Positions 1-13,844 are shown, counted from the first letter of the stretch. The stretch is 64,000 nucleotides of DNA from Mallotus nudiflorus (GCA_947683625.1 CANTUR010000156.1:1736001-1800000); one strand, 5' to 3'. The notes: generated by a model from the sequence alone, not told the origin. Numbers and translations: made by a program.

Positions 1-875
<875 letters not shown>

Positions 876-1055
876 ATTTTTTATAAGTTAAAAATTAGTA
901 GTATTAAACCTTGTAGTTTTTGGTTGGTTTAAGGTTTGTGTGTGTATCTAAATGTCATTTGTATAAAAAAAATATATATGACAAAAATAATTATAATTTT
1001 TCTAGATGTAATTGAATTTTTTAGAATATAAAAATTAATTCTTAAGCTACGTAGT

Positions 1056-1218
1056 CACTACAATTTATTTTTTGAAAATTAACATATTCTATCACAAATC
1101 AATCACTATTCTAGAATCTGTTACTAAATAGTAACAGATTTTAGATTCGTCGCTATTAAGTGATGAAATAGTGACGGATTTTGTATCACAAAAATGATAT
1201 TGGCATATTTGAATTTTA
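1056..1218 (+). mobile_element. CACTA-like terminal fragment, left end
   Basis: It starts CACTACAA and then carries repeated blocks of the type TAGTGACGGATT and AATCTGTTACTAAATAGT. These are typical of CACTA (En/Spm-like) terminal and subterminal repeats. The same blocks resume at 9562 and 11766 and finish as TTTTTTTGTAGTG at 12055, so the gypsy element and a solo LTR appear to sit inside one non-coding CACTA-like element. No transposase was seen. The 3 bases outside each end (AGT and ATT) do not match, so the target duplication is not confirmed. Confidence 0.55.
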
Positions 1219-1219
1219 A

Positions 1220-1275
<56 letters not shown>
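1219..1275. repeat. AAT microsatellite
   Basis: (AAT)19-like tract at the junction between the CACTA-like fragment and the truncated gypsy 5' LTR. The Tyr-rich and Ile-rich frames across it are artefacts of the repeat. Confidence 0.95.
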
Positions 1276-1276
<1 letters not shown>

Positions 1277-1678
1277 TCACTCTATGAGGTCTGACCCCCT
1301 CAATATTTTTTTAGGACATTTTACTTCGTCTAACCTCAATAGTAGACCCCTTCGCTGGTCTTTTTCAGCCCTGACTGTTTTACGTAATTTTTATATCTAA
1401 ACTGTTATTTGTACTCTAGCAGCTGCAGTAGTAGTATTCGAGTGATATAGTGTTTAACCTTGTTTTGTAACTGAGATTTGTGTTTGAAGAATTGTGTATG
1501 TTATATTTTAATATGTGCTATGAGAATTCCTTTAATATTATTTTAAATTTTAAATTTTTTGATACTCTTATATTATATTTTCGCATGCTTTTATTTTTTT
1601 AAGTCTTGTTATGGATTCAGGTTTATAGTGATTCCTATTCTTTAGCGTCGGTCATGGCTCCCAGGTTAGGTCATAGCA
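1276..1678 (+). repeat. Gypsy 1 5' LTR, truncated to its last ~400 bases
   Basis: Aligns with 9161-9561 of the 3' LTR, from TTCACTC through the terminal TCATAGCA (TCGTAACA in the 3' copy). The upstream ~2.5 kb of the LTR is absent, and the breakpoint lies exactly at an AAT microsatellite. Confidence 0.85.
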
Positions 1679-1682
1679 AAGT

Positions 1683-1694
1683 TGGTATCAGAGT
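1683..1694 (+). other. Primer binding site, gypsy 1
   Basis: TGGTATCAGAGT four bases after the LTR end. This matches the usual plant PBS complementary to the 3' end of initiator tRNA-Met. Confidence 0.85.
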
Positions 1695-1873
1695 CTAGGT
1701 TTAGGATTGTATGACCTAGGTTGTTAAACTTATGTTTTCTTTGAAACTACTGTAGTAAATTAGGTTCGATCATGTCTTTGATAAGTCTTCGTTGCTTTTA
1801 GAATTCCACATAACCATTAGTGTGTCTATTTATTATCTATTTATTTAAATCTTAGTTGCTTTTGTTTTTCAGA

Positions 1874-3260
1874 ATGAGGCGGCGAGCATGTGTTGCTCCA
1901 CTAGTCGTTGAGGCCGTAAATAATAAGTCTTTTTAGGATGAGGCTCAGGACCCTATGCCGCTAGTGAGGCACAGAGGTAGAAGTAAACCTCAAGGAGCAG
2001 CAGAACATCGTAGACAATGAGAGATATAGGATGAGGAACCTGTAGAGCAAGAATTTGAGGATGATGCCTTTGCACTAAGAGTTCAGTAAGGTGCAGTTGT
2101 CATTCCTCCAACTATGCCGCTGATGCATCCTGTGCATCAACAGGGTATGTTTGACCCGGATGTAGCTTTGTTATATGCCATAGTTGGCTAAATAGCCTTT
2201 GATAGGACTTCAGACCCATTGGACTTCCTGTGTACTATCGAGACTAGGACTCAGACTACTCACACTTAATACTAGAGGATTATGATCGCCGAGCTGTCTA
2301 TTAAGGGACCAGCCCTGGATTAGTTTGTCTAAGTGATACAACCGCATATGACGATGATGACCTAGGCATAGTTTAGGGAGAGATTTATGAGGAGATTCTA
2401 CCTTGAGCCACTACGGATGAGCTATAGACTCAAATTGACCAGTATCACTAGAGGAGACATATCTGTTAAGGAGTATACTAGGGAGTTTCTTAGGCTAGGT
2501 TGGTATGTTGAGTATCTGATGAGGGACACTTACTTTGTAGTCATGATCTATGTCACTGGATTAGGGTATGTATTTGCTGGAATGCCCACTTCTAGCCTAA
2601 CTCTTGAGTCTATGATCGAGTTAGCTAAGGAGTTAGAGTTAAGACTGGTTAGGCAAGGAGTTATACTAGACTTTTATTTGATGGGAGGCCTACAGTTAAG
2701 AGGATTCCAGAGCACTCTGTACTCAACTTTTCAAATTGGGTCTAGTAATTAGTAGAGAGGCTTAGTACAACAGGGTCAGAGGTAATAGTTAAGATACCAT
2801 GGTTATATGAGACATGGCTATAATGGAGCTTGCATGCCAGTGAGATTTGGGTTGGGTGCCACTAGCAACAGGAGTGGTCGAAGTTCTAGTTATGGCAACT
2901 TGGGATCAACAGCTTGTGCCTGACAGACTTTTGGTAGAGTCCATCAGGGACCTTACTATATGACACCACTAACATGTTTTTGATTCATATAGATAGGGCA
3001 TTTCATTAAATTATGCCAATATTTTGGTTATTAGCAGTAGTAGTTTCCATAACAGTCTATTGCCAATGCAACTCTAGCTCCTTACCAGCTATCGCTAGCT
3101 CAGTATCAGAGTACTTCTTAGATAGTTGTCGAGCAGAGGCGTGGTAGAGGAGGTAGAGGTAGTGCCAGAGGCTTCAGTCAAGCTTCCACCAACTAGTAGG
3201 GAGGTAGAGCACCAGTCAAAGTTTTCACCCTCACTCAACAGGATGCTCAGGCATCTAATG
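1874..3260 (+). pseudogene. Gypsy 1 gag, degenerate
   Basis: The frame starts at ATG 1874 (MRRRACVAP) and can be followed through the retrotransposon gag domain. The longest open piece is 2387-2752 (MRRFYLEPLRMSYRLKLTS, then KEYTREFLRLGWYVEYLM), the conserved gag core of Tekay-type elements. The zinc knuckle near 2965-3020 is broken by stops. Many stops replace expected Gln or Trp codons. The same gag is readable in gypsy 2 at 51030-52330, which supports the assignment. No functional product is expected. Confidence 0.8.
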
Positions 3261-3279
3261 TTATAGTAATATGTATACT

Positions 3280-6200
3280 TCTAGTATGTTTCTTTGATGC
3301 TAGAGTTTTGTCTAATTATGGTGCTACCCACTCTTTCATGTCTTCTGTTTTTGCTTCTATGTCTTATTGGTAAGCTTTGAGGTTGGTAGTTCCTCTAAGT
3401 AATTCATTGGAGGCTAATATTTTTCTTCCCAGGTGTCCTGTGTTAGTAGAAGGCAGAGAACTGCTAGTAGACTTGGCGTTGCTTGACGTGATTCTAGGAA
3501 TGGATTGGTTATCTCAATACTATGCAGTGGTTGATTATTAGAGTAAAGAGGTAATTTTTAAAATTTTTGGTGATGAAGAATTTAAGTTTGTGGGTGATAA
3601 GAGTTTTGCACCTTAGAATCTTATCTCCGCTATCACTGGTAGGAAGATGGTAAGGAAGGGTTGTCAGGGATATTTAGCAGTGGTCAAAGACACTATAGTG
3701 GAGAAGACTTCTATTTTAGATGTCCTTGTAGTTTGTGAGTTCCTAGATATCTTTCCTGATGAGTTGCTAGGTTTACCACCTCACAGAGAGATTGAATTCT
3801 ATATCAATGTGGTTCCTAACATAGCTCTTCTTTCAATGCCGCCTTATAGAATACCTTCTGCAAAGTTAAAGGAGCAATTGTAAGAATTGTTGGATAAGGG
3901 TTTTATCAAACCCAACACTTCTCCTTCAGTGCACCAGTCCTATTTGTAAAGAAGAAGGATGATACACTTAGATTATGCATCGATTACAGAGAGCTTAATA
4001 AGGTGACGATTAAGAATAAGTATCCTCTTATGAGGATAGATGATTTGTTTAATCAACTTCAGGGTGCACAATTCTTCTCCAAGATTGATTTGAGATCAGG
4101 CTATCATTAGTTATGAATCAAAGAAGTTGATGTTCTTAAAATGATATTCCGTACTAAATATGGCCACTACGAGTTTCTGGTGATGTCATTTGGATTAACT
4201 AATGACCTAACTACTTTCATGGATCTGATTATAGGGTATGCAGACCATATATGGATCAGTTTATGGTAGTCTTCATTGATGATATACTGATGTATTAGAA
4301 GAGTATGGAAGAATATGTATATCACTTGAGGATAGTATTATAGACGCTAAGAGAACATCAGCTTTATCAAATGTGATTTCTAGATAGAGAGTGTAGCCTT
4401 TCTTGGTCACACGGTCACTAAAGATGGTATCAAGGTTGATCCATAGAAGATTGAAGCAGTATTTGAGTGGCCCAGACCAACCACAGTCATTGAGATTCAG
4501 AGTTTTTTAGGTTTGGCTGGGTATTATAGGAGATTCATCAAAGATTTCTTAAGAATTATAGCACCTATGACCCGTTTAACTCAGAAGAATATAAAGTTTG
4601 AGTAGTCAAATGCTTATGAGAATAATTTTTAGCTGTTAAAAGAGAAGTTGACCACAGCTCCAGTGCTGACTTTATCGAATGGAGAAGATAAGTTCACTAT
4701 TTATTGTAATGCCTCCATAGTTGGTCTAAGTTGTGTGTTGATGCAGAATGATAGGGTAGTTGCATATGCTTCAGGTAGTTAAAAAAGCATGAATAGAATT
4801 ATCGTACTCATGACCTAGAAATGGCGGTAGTGATCTTTTCTCTCAAGATCTGGAGACACTACTTGCATGGAGTAACTTGTGAGATCTTCATAGATCATAA
4901 GAGCTTGAAGTACATTTTTCAATAGAGGGATATGAACTTGAGATAAAGGAGATGGTTGGAACTCCTAAAGAATTATGATTGCGATATTCTTTATCATCCA
5001 GGCAAGCCTAATGTGGTAGCTGATGCCTTGAGTAGAAAATCCTCAAGTAGTCTTGCTCACATTACTGTGGAGAGGAGATCTTTAATCCAAGAGTTGCACT
5101 AGTTAGTGGATCAGGGGTTAATGATAAAGATGAGCATATCAGGAAGATTATTGGCACAATTTAGAGTCAAGTCAGTATTGAGGGATAGAATCAAGATAGC
5201 TCAAAGCCAAGATCCTATTTTGGTTAAACTTGAGGAGAATGTGTGAGCAAGAAAATTTAGTAATTTTACACTAGATGATGAAGGTGTTTTATGGATCAGT
5301 GGAAGACTATATGTGCCTAATGTGGATAATCTAAGAGAGAAGATCTTATAAGAAGCACATTTTATAGCTTATAGCGTACATCCAGGTGCTACAAAGATGT
5401 ATAACAACATTAGGCATATGTACTGGTGGGATGGTATGAAGAAGGATGTCGCTGATTTTATTGCAAAGTGCTTGACTTGTCAGCAGGTGAAAGTTGAACA
5501 TCAGACGCCTTCTTAGAAGCTTCAGCCTCTTCCTATTCTTGAGTGGAAATGGGAGAGAGTTACTATGGATTTTGTCGTAGGGTTACCTCGTTCAAGGGAT
5601 GGATATGACTCCATCTGGGTAATTATGGATAGGTTAACCAAATCAGTTCACTTCTTACTAGTTAAAGTTACTTTTTCTGTAGCCAAGTTAGCCAAGCTCT
5701 ATTTTAAGCATATTGTGTGCCTACATGGAGTACTTGTGTCCGTCGTATTTAATAAAAGTTTTATGTTCACCTCTCAATTTTGGTAGAAGTTGCAAGAAGC
5801 TATGGACACTAGACTTGACTTCAGTACTACTTTTCAACCTCATATAGATGGTTAGACTAAGAGGAAGATCCAGACACTTGAGGATATATTGAGAATGTGT
5901 GTGATGGATCTTGGAGGTGATGATCATTTACCATTGGTAGAGTTTGCTTACAATAACAACTACCACAATAGTATTGAAATGGTATCGTATGAGGCTTTAT
6001 ATGGGAGGAAGTGTAGATCCCCTCTATGTTGGAATGAAGTGGGATAGAGACAACTTACTGGACTTAAGATTATCCATGATGTAGTTAAGAAAGTTGCTTT
6101 GATAAGGAGAAGATTAGAAATTGGAGCTAGCTGACAGAAGAAATATGCATATTTAAAGTGCAAGGATGTTGAATTTTAGGTTAGGGATTATGTATTTCTA

Positions 6201-6590
6201 AAGGTGTCATTGATGAAGGGTGTGATGAGATTTGGCAAGAAGGGAAAATTAGCACCAAGATATATTGGACCATTTGAGATTTTGGAGAGAGTTGGCATAG
6301 TTGCATATCGGTTGGCTTTGCCTCTGAATCTGTTATAATTGCATCCATTGTTCCATATCTCGATGTTGAGGAAGTATATTTCAAACCCTTCACACGTGTT
6401 ACAACCCTAGAGTATGGAAGTGAATAACGATCTGACATACGAGGAAGAACTAATAGTGATTGTGGATTCTTAAGTTTGTCAATTATGTTCAAAACGAATC
6501 CCGATATTCAAAGTTTTGTGGAGGAACAACAACTCAGATGGGAGACAGAAGCTGAGTTACGAATATTGTACCCTATATTTTTCCTCGATA
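3280..6590 (+). pseudogene. Gypsy 1 pol (protease, RT, RNase H, integrase), degenerate
   Basis: Protease: ARVLSNYGATHSF near 3300, where DSGA has become NYGA. RT: YRELNKVTIKNKYPL near 3985 and the catalytic FIDD at 4272-4283, intact. RNase H: YHPGKPNVVADALSRK near 4990. Integrase: HHCC zinc finger at about 5360-5482 (WWDGMKKDVADFIAKCLTC), then the core DFVVGLPRSRDGYDSIWVI at 5568. The second catalytic Asp, expected in SDxG, reads FN near 5750. The C-terminal GPY/F-like module lies near 6240-6330. Frame interruptions are mostly TAG or TAA where Gln is expected (for example YH* at about 4110 and DP*K at about 4444). It is a pseudogene. Confidence 0.88.
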
Positions 6591-6642
6591 ATTTCTTATA
6601 TTCCTTTCTTTTATTCTAGAAATTCGAGAACGAATTTTTTTT

Positions 6643-6655
6643 AAGAAGGGAAGAA
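6643..6655 (+). other. Polypurine tract, gypsy 1
   Basis: AAGAAGGGAAGAA directly abuts the TGTTATGACC start of the 3' LTR, the expected plus-strand primer site. Confidence 0.8.
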
Positions 6656-9561
6656 TGTTATGACCCGAAATTTTCATATTAATTATAAAATTAAATTATG
6701 AGATATGAATTGTTAATAAATATTTTTATTAATGATTATTTTAATATTTTAATTTTATTATTATTCTAATTATTTATTTTAGTAAATTGTAGCATTTGGT
6801 TATTGATGAGATTAAATTTTATTTCAAAAGTTATTATTTATTTTATTATTAATTGGTGAATATTATTAAATTAAAAATTTAAGTTAAATTTTATTGTTAT
6901 ATTATTTAGTATTATTAATATTAATTGTGTAATTTATTTAATTGTATACTTATATATGTGGGTAGAGGTTTAATTTGGGAGTTTAAATATTATATTATAT
7001 TATATTATATTATATTATATCATTATATTATTATTACTATTATTATTAAAAAAAACTGCAAAAAGGTCAAAATACCAATAGCCCTTCCCTTTTCTTCTTC
7101 TTCTCCTTATTTCTTCTTTCTTTATATTTTTTTTTTTTTGCTTTTTTCTTTCTTTCTTTGTAACAACCGAACCACCATGCCACCACCTAAACTCACCAAA
7201 CTGCTACCATCTGCAGTGTCAGGCCATCACATTCTAAATTGTAGTAGTGGAAGATAGCATTGTACGTGAACTCCGAAAACTCGAACTTGGGCTTGTTTGG
7301 AAGCTCACTCTACGAGCTTCCATGATACGTAGTTTAGTTTCGAGTGGATCGACCAGTAAGGATTCCGAAAACTCAATTTTATATTTATTTTAATATGTTT
7401 AATTTTATTTTTCTTATTGAAAATAAATTTATTTGAAGTTGTGGTATTTAGATTAGTTGTTATTTGAGCTAAGATCTACCCAAATATTATATTTATTTAT
7501 TTGTTTGAAATTATTTAAAAATACGTATTTTTGGGTTTGGTTATTGTTCACACAGTTTCGGGTTAGAAAATTTTCTTATTTTTATTAAATTCTATATATT
7601 ATTTATAGCAAATTTCATGAAGGAAGTTTATTACGTACCAAATTTTTATTACAAATTTTTGAATAATTATGTAAAAAATAGAATATTGGAGAAATTAATA
7701 TAAATAAGTAATTTTTATGTTTTAATTGAAATTATTGATAATTAATAGGTTTTGGATAGTTTTTGAGTGATAATTGGCATTAAAATAATTTTTATAAATT
7801 AATTACTATTTTTAGCTAATTAATGGTAATTGTTGAAAATATATTCGAATAATAATTTTAATTATTATTTTTAAGCTTAAATAAAATTTTAGGTATTTTT
7901 ATTATATAATTAAGTATTTTAAATAATAATTGGTAATTTATGCTACTTAATTTTAAAAATTTAAATAATTGGTTTATTAATATTATTTAATCATAAATTG
8001 GAATTTATTATTTATTTTGGAAAATTAAACACCTTTTATGCTTTTATTATCTAAATAAAATTGTTTTTTTTTATTTAATTGAATTTTTATAATTTTGGTG
8101 ATTTATTAGTAATTATTATTATTTTTGGAATTGGTTCTCGGTTGGGCAATATTTGTAGTTTGGGGGCCTAACTTGAGGTTTGGTGATGTGGATTACTTAG
8201 AAGTGAATTTTTCTGTGCAAAATCATCACTACTTTTAGTAGAGAGATGTCCATTTTACAGGGAAAACTTTGCTGAATTTTGGTAGATTTCTCGTAAAATA
8301 TAACAACCAGTCCAAGTCTAGTTTTGAAATTTTGCTCGAGTCATGTCTAGATTGAGTCATTCTTAGAATTCTCGAATTATTAAATTAGGAATTTATTTCT
8401 AATAAGTATTATGATTATTTTCTTTAATTGCACCGAGATTGAGACCGAGATCTTCAGGACTAGGCTAATTAGGTCACTCTCATGGACCAAACTCAACTTG
8501 TGAATTATCATTATATATATGCATTGCACGCAGAATAAACATTTGTGAGCATCTATATTGTAATAATGTAAATATAAGTATAATTTATTTTATTAAATGT
8601 TTATATCTACATTTTAGTATATAATTGGTATATATTTTATATATTATCTTGAAAATAGATGCTACCATGTTTAAATTATGCAATTTATTATTTTTAATAA
8701 TTATAAGTATGATTTGGAGGATAGTTGTGGAATGTGCCACCTAGTAGGCTATGCTAGGACTATTGCACGACAGTACGATAGATTTTATACTAAGAATATA
8801 ATTATTTGATTATGAAATTGAATATTGACATTAACGGTTATTGGAAAGGGTGGCTGTGGATCCTCAGTTGACCTAATGTACTCAAGGCCAGTCTACTATC
8901 TTGAGTTAGATAAATAAATATTTGGAGTTATGGATAATCTGTTTGGCTATTGGCTATGTGATCGAGGTTGTGAACTATTTAGGATTTTGCTCTGATTCTC
9001 CACCTTAAAACTTTCCTATATTTATTATTGAATTGAAAAAGTGATTTTTGGCATGTGTATGAAATGCATGTATATCATATTATATAAATATAAATATATT
9101 ATTGTACTGATGCCTGAATCCCTATATTTTATAGTGCATATATATATATAATAATAATAATTCACTCAGTAAGATCTGACCCCCTCAATATTTTTTTCAG
9201 GACATCTACTTCATTAGACCTCAGTAATATACCTCTTTACTAGTCTTCTTCATCCCTGACTATTTTATGTAATTTTTATATCTAAACTCTTATTTGTACT
9301 CTAGTAGCTACAATAGTAGTATTTGAGTGATGTAGTGTTTAATATTGTTTTATAATTAAGATTTGTGTTTGAAGAATTATGCATGTTATATTTTAATGTG
9401 CTATGAGAATTCCTTTAATATAATTTTAAGTTTTAAATTCTTTAATACTCTTATATTATATTTTTGCATGCTTTTATTCTTTTTAAGCCTTGCTACGGGT
9501 TTAAGTTTATAGTAATTCTCGTTTCCTAGCACCAGTCATGGCCCCCGGTTGGGTCGTAACA
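6656..9561 (+). repeat. Gypsy 1 3' LTR (2.9 kb)
   Basis: Begins TGTTATGACC and ends GGTCGTAACA, terminal inverted repeats with one mismatch. It holds a (TATAT)n tract at about 6990-7020, a CT-rich leader at 7080-7170 and a very AT-rich centre. Near 8140-8290 there is a block also found in the other two gypsy LTRs (13845-17098 on the minus strand and 57220-60465). Short frames inside (6925-7257) have no gene support. Confidence 0.9.
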
Positions 9562-9786
9562 ATCTTTAATTTCAAAATTCAAATTTATCAATATTATTTA
9601 TGACGAACAAAATCCATCACTATTCCATCACTAAATAGTGATGGATTCCATATTCTGTCACTAATTAGTAACAGATTCTAATAAATAATGATTGATTTTT
9701 TCTATCACAAAAATAATATTTGTAAGTTAAATTTAAGCTCAAAATTTTTATGACGGATGGTAGAATCCGTTAGTAAATAGTGATGA
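9562..9786 (+). mobile_element. CACTA-like element, middle segment
   Basis: Non-coding blocks such as CCATCACTAAATAGTGATGG, each a short palindrome. They continue the sequence type of 1056-1218 directly after the gypsy 1 3' LTR. Confidence 0.5.
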
Positions 9787-11765
9787 TGTAGACGGCAGGG
9801 TTTAGCGTGCGTCCAAGATTTTAGCAACCGCGACATTGTTTGAGCTTAGGGCTCTAAAGAACACACTAACAACTATCATAAATACATGGCATGGAGATGA
9901 GGAGTCGCCACACAGTGTGATAACTGGGATAAATCGAAAAGGTGGTACTAGATTCCTTAAAAGAAAGCTAACACAAAAACCAGGAGATTTTAGATACAGA
10001 ATACCAACTTCTTTCAGTCTTGTGTTCATTTATAATTATTTTATGAATTATTACCTTATTCTCTATTTACATACAATTTCATATAAACCCTAAAACAATC
10101 AACTCCTAGGCAAACTAGTCATAAAATATACAAGTAAATAATGCATTCAATAAATCACACAATCCCTAAGTTAGTCTAATCTACATGGATTTTAAATAAA
10201 TGAGTGAAATCTACATGTTTTAATTTATACGTGAACCTAAAGACCTAATTCCTTTTGATTAATTAAATGAACTTAAGTCTACTTGTTTTAATAAAAAAAA
10301 TGGCCTAATTCTACAAATAATGAAAAAAAAAGGCTTAAATTAAGTGGGTTAAGTCTAAATTAATTAAATTTAGTTACATAGGTCTATGTCTAATTAACTA
10401 AATAGGCCTAAGGATATTTCTAATCTAAAATCTAATTTAATATTAAGTGAAATGAGCTAAAAGAAAAAAACCTAAACTTAAATAAATAAATCAATACCTA
10501 AAATGGGCTTAAGGCCCCAAAAGCACATAAATATACTAAATAAGCCCAAAAACAAATAAAAACATAAAAAACAATTAAATAAGGTCAAACAAATAATTAG
10601 ATTAATCCTAACTAAAACCCTAATTTTATTATCAAGCAACCTAAATTAATCTACTTCCTCCATTGATTTTAAATAATTACCTAATTGAAACCTCGTTTTA
10701 CTAGCCAACTTAATCAAAATAAACATGCAACCACACACATAATTTCACTACTCCCACTATTGGGGCTATTACATTAATTCATAAAATGGTTAATAAAATA
10801 AAAAATAAAGCAATAAATAAAATAAAATAAAAACCCTAGAAACTGAGTCTTTACGAGGCTTTATCCATGATTTTCCATGGAATTCATCCCTCCAACATGA
10901 TCACCATGTGTTTTCCTCCATAATCATTATAAAAAAATAAAAAAATAAAATTATGATTAATGAATAAATTATAATAATAACTCGAAAGAATAAAAATAAT
11001 CAATAATATCAAAAAGAAATAAATAAAACAAATATAATAAGAAGAAGATGATGATGCATATAAGTGATTTGGGGTACTCCTTAGATTTGTAATTCACCAT
11101 TTTTTATAAGTCTTCAAATCTTTTTCTTCAAAAATTCTCCAAGGATCTTGGATTAATTGATAAACTAAAAGGAATTTTTGTAGAAAAAAACTCACAAAAA
11201 AAAAAGAATTAAGAAAGCTCTTTTTAAGAATCAACAATGGATAAAAATTATTTTCATAAACGCACAAAAATCCAAAAGCTTAAAAATATGTTGCTGCCTC
11301 CTTTTTTCTCCTCTCCCCTCTTTATATAGAAAAAAGAAAACCACAAACCCTAGCTCAATTCTAACGTGATTCTAATTTCTAAAAATATAGGATTAATACT
11401 TAAAATCAAATTTAGGAATTTTAAACCAATTAAGATTGAGTTAAAAGCCTAAAAAAATCAAAAATAGAAATGGGAGAGTCCAATTTCGACTGGGATTGTG
11501 CAATTCCGATCAGAATTATGGAATTTCGATAGGTTTTTTTTAAACATTTAATTATAAAAAGACCCCTGGAAGAATTTAAGTTTTACAATTAGGTCCTAAA
11601 AAATATTGCAATTTAGTCCTTGAAACACTAAATCCTTCCCTTAAAAGATGCATTTAAACCCTTAGAATTTTAAAGCTTAAGTATCGAAGACCTATTCATA
11701 ATATTTTCATCATTTGAGTCCTTTGTCGCATCCATAACACATTATTTCAAAATTGGGTGTCTACA
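9787..11765. mobile_element. Solo LTR (~2.0 kb), unassigned family
   Basis: Begins TGTAGACGG and ends GTGTCTACA (7-bp perfect terminal inverted repeat, TG...CA). It is flanked by GATGA (9782-9786) and GACGA (11766-11770), a 5-bp target duplication with one transition. The opening (GCGTGCGTCCAAG, then GGAGTCGCCACACAG) resembles the start of the insertion at 62567, so both belong to one family. No coding capacity was recognised; short frames at 9802-10093 are not supported. Orientation is unknown because no internal region is attached. Confidence 0.7.
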
Positions 11766-12055
11766 GACGAATTTTGGAATCCATCAATATTTTAGTGATG
11801 GAATAGTGATGGATTTTTTCTATTACTAAAATAATATTGGTAAATTAAATTTTAAGCTCAAAAAATTTTATGACAGACAGAGAATCCGTCACTAAATTTG
11901 ATACAAAATTGTCACTAAATTTTTCATATTAAAGTTCCAATTTCATATGCTTTATTCTAGTGATGGAATTGATTTTTGTCACTAAAATCCGTCACTAAGA
12001 CGTCATAATTTAGTGATGGAAATTTTCGTCACTATTTTGCAATTTTTTTGTAGTG
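11766..12055 (+). mobile_element. CACTA-like element, right end
   Basis: Repeated TAGTGATGGA, CCGTCACTAA and TTTTCGTCACT blocks end in TTTTTTTGTAGTG, the inverted counterpart of CACTACAA at 1056. Excluding the nested elements, the CACTA-like sequence totals about 0.67 kb, which suits a non-autonomous element. Confidence 0.6.
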
Positions 12056-12544
12056 ATTTAATGATAATAGTATATAAAGGACATTTTAATCTATTTCATG
12101 AAATTATGAGGATGAATAAATCTATTTTTATAAAGTTGGGGATGAAGTTCAAAATACAAAGACCAAATAGTAATTTACCCATAAGAAATTAATTCACATG
12201 ATGTTATTTGAATAAGATCATTTTCAAAAGGGACGATAACAATTTTTGCACTTTTTCCAATTAATAGTTAACAATTCAGTTTAATAAGTAATTAAAAAAA
12301 TAATTATGAATTCTATATCGTAAATAGTAATGTAGTAAATATATGTGGCTTTATTTGTGCTCACATAGGCTGTGAGTCATCAAAAAATGAACCAATAACT
12401 TTCACGTCCACCTTCCGATGCCACGTTGAATCTCCACTAACGTAAGTTCTTTTAAAATTTTAGTCAAATTTTTTCTTCTTCATCCTTCAAAGCAGTTGCA
12501 AAATCTACTCTTATTCTGCAAAAATTGATTGGAGCTCAACTAAT
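12056..12544. other. Non-coding flank between CACTA-like end and copia C
   Basis: AT-rich sequence with no convincing open frame. It ends in CTAAT at 12540-12544, the left target duplication of copia C. Confidence 0.6.
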
Positions 12545-12763
12545 TGTTGAGGAAGTAAATATTTTTGTTATATATATTTGGAAGTATATATTTGTATATA
12601 ATTAAGAATAAAGTTCTATTCTATTTAAAATGTTATTATATTTTTAATTAAGTTGTGATTATGATTTTTGTATGTATACATAAGGGGTGTAACCTTTCTT
12701 TGAATATCATAGAAAAATATTTCCTTTGAATTTTCTCTCTTTTTCTCTAAATTTTATTTTTCA
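12545..12763 (+). repeat. Copia C 5' LTR
   Basis: Starts TGTTGAGGAAGTAAATA and ends ATTTTTCA. It contains a TATACATAAGGGGTGTAACC stretch that likely includes the promoter and leader. A degenerate PBS (CGATATCAAAGC) follows at 12764. Confidence 0.9.
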
Positions 12764-12858
12764 CGATATCAAAGCATACCCATTGAAATTAAATTTTTTT
12801 TTTGAATTCTTACAAATTGTATTTTTTTTTCTCTTAAATCCTTTGAATCTTCAAAATT

Positions 12859-13797
12859 ATGACCACCGAAAACACATCCATCGTATCCCATGGAACACCC
12901 AATTTTATTTAAACCCTTCAAGATAATTCTCCCTTTTCCACAGGAATTATTTTTGATGATACGAACTATACTCTATGGTCACAGATCATGGAGATGCAAA
13001 TTGAAGCCGAAAATAAATCTGATTTTCTTAATGGCACTACGCCAAAACCACCAGCAGGAGATAAAGCGTTGGAAACTTGGCTCCTTGATAATAATCAAGT
13101 AAAAAGTTGGCTGATTGATTCCATGAGTCCGACATTGATGCAGAGATTCATCCATCTTCCAATAGCAAAGGAGATATGGGATGCTGTCTTAAAAACCTTC
13201 TATGATGGATCGGAAGAAACTCAGTTATTTGAATTGAATCGGAAATCATTCATTACACATCAGAATGGTAAGCCATTACTTGTATACTATAATGAACTAA
13301 TTGAAATATTTTAGGAAATTAATGCCCGAACATGTGCGCAAATGGAGGATGTTAATGGAGTAGTATCACTCCATAAACATATTACCCGGCTTCGAACACA
13401 TATTTTTCTAGCCGGGCTTGATTCTGAATTTAATAATGCTTGGAGTGAAATACTCCAGAAGGATCCACCTCTTGATATCGAGTCTAGTTATGCATATGTC
13501 CGGCGGGATCACAACTAGCGACATACGATGGAAGAGCCAAAGATACTGCCGAACCATTATGTACTTGTAGTAGCTCAGACTTGTCCCCAGTTCAAAGGAA
13601 AAATACTGAGTAAGCCCATCACTTACACCTGTACTCATTGTGGTGAAGTTGGACACTCCAAGGAACGGTGCTATGAAATTATGGGTTATCCGAAATGGTG
13701 GGATTTTAATAAAAAGCCTCGTAAGAAACTCAGCAAGGCTTTGATTGCTACTTTTACTAACCAAGTGGTGATCTTGATACCACTTCAGGCATGACAA
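12859..13797 (+). pseudogene. Copia C gag, degenerate
   Basis: Starts at ATG 12859 (MTTENTSIVSHGTP). A frame break follows, then a gag (UBN2-type) core at 12988-13314 (LETWLLDNNQVKSWLIDSM, AKEIWDAVLKTFYDG). The nucleocapsid zinc knuckle is intact at 13630-13671: CTHCGEVGHSKERC, a CX2CX4HX4C motif. A stop at 13315 and shifts near 13515 break it. Gag would package the element RNA. Confidence 0.85.
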
Positions 13798-13844
13798 ATC
13801 TTACTTGAAATAATACATGGATTATTGATACAGGTGCTACTGAT

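Larger units (their letters stand above)
1276..9561 (+). mobile_element. Gypsy element 1 (chromovirus-like, Tekay/Del type), decayed
   Basis: The order is truncated 5' LTR, PBS, gag, protease, RT, RNase H, integrase with a chromodomain-like tail, polypurine tract and full 3' LTR. The domain order with integrase last is diagnostic of Ty3/gypsy. The integrase C-terminus (GKLAPRYIGPF) and the tail resemble Tekay/Del chromoviruses; the lineage is an inference from remembered family features. The coding region carries dozens of in-frame stops, so the element is dead. No target duplication can be read because the 5' LTR start is lost. The right flank starts ATCTT. Confidence 0.9.

Noticed and set aside
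1092..1400. Tyr-rich and Ile-rich open frames across an AAT tract
   Set aside because: Frames are created by the microsatellite; sequence on both sides is CACTA-like and LTR.
6925..7257. Open frame starting MCNLFNCILIY, also found on the minus strand at 509-210
   Set aside because: It is conserved only because both are copies of the same gypsy LTR; low-complexity content, no domain.
9802..10093. Overlapping frames on both strands
   Set aside because: They lie inside a solo LTR with a target duplication, without recognisable domain.
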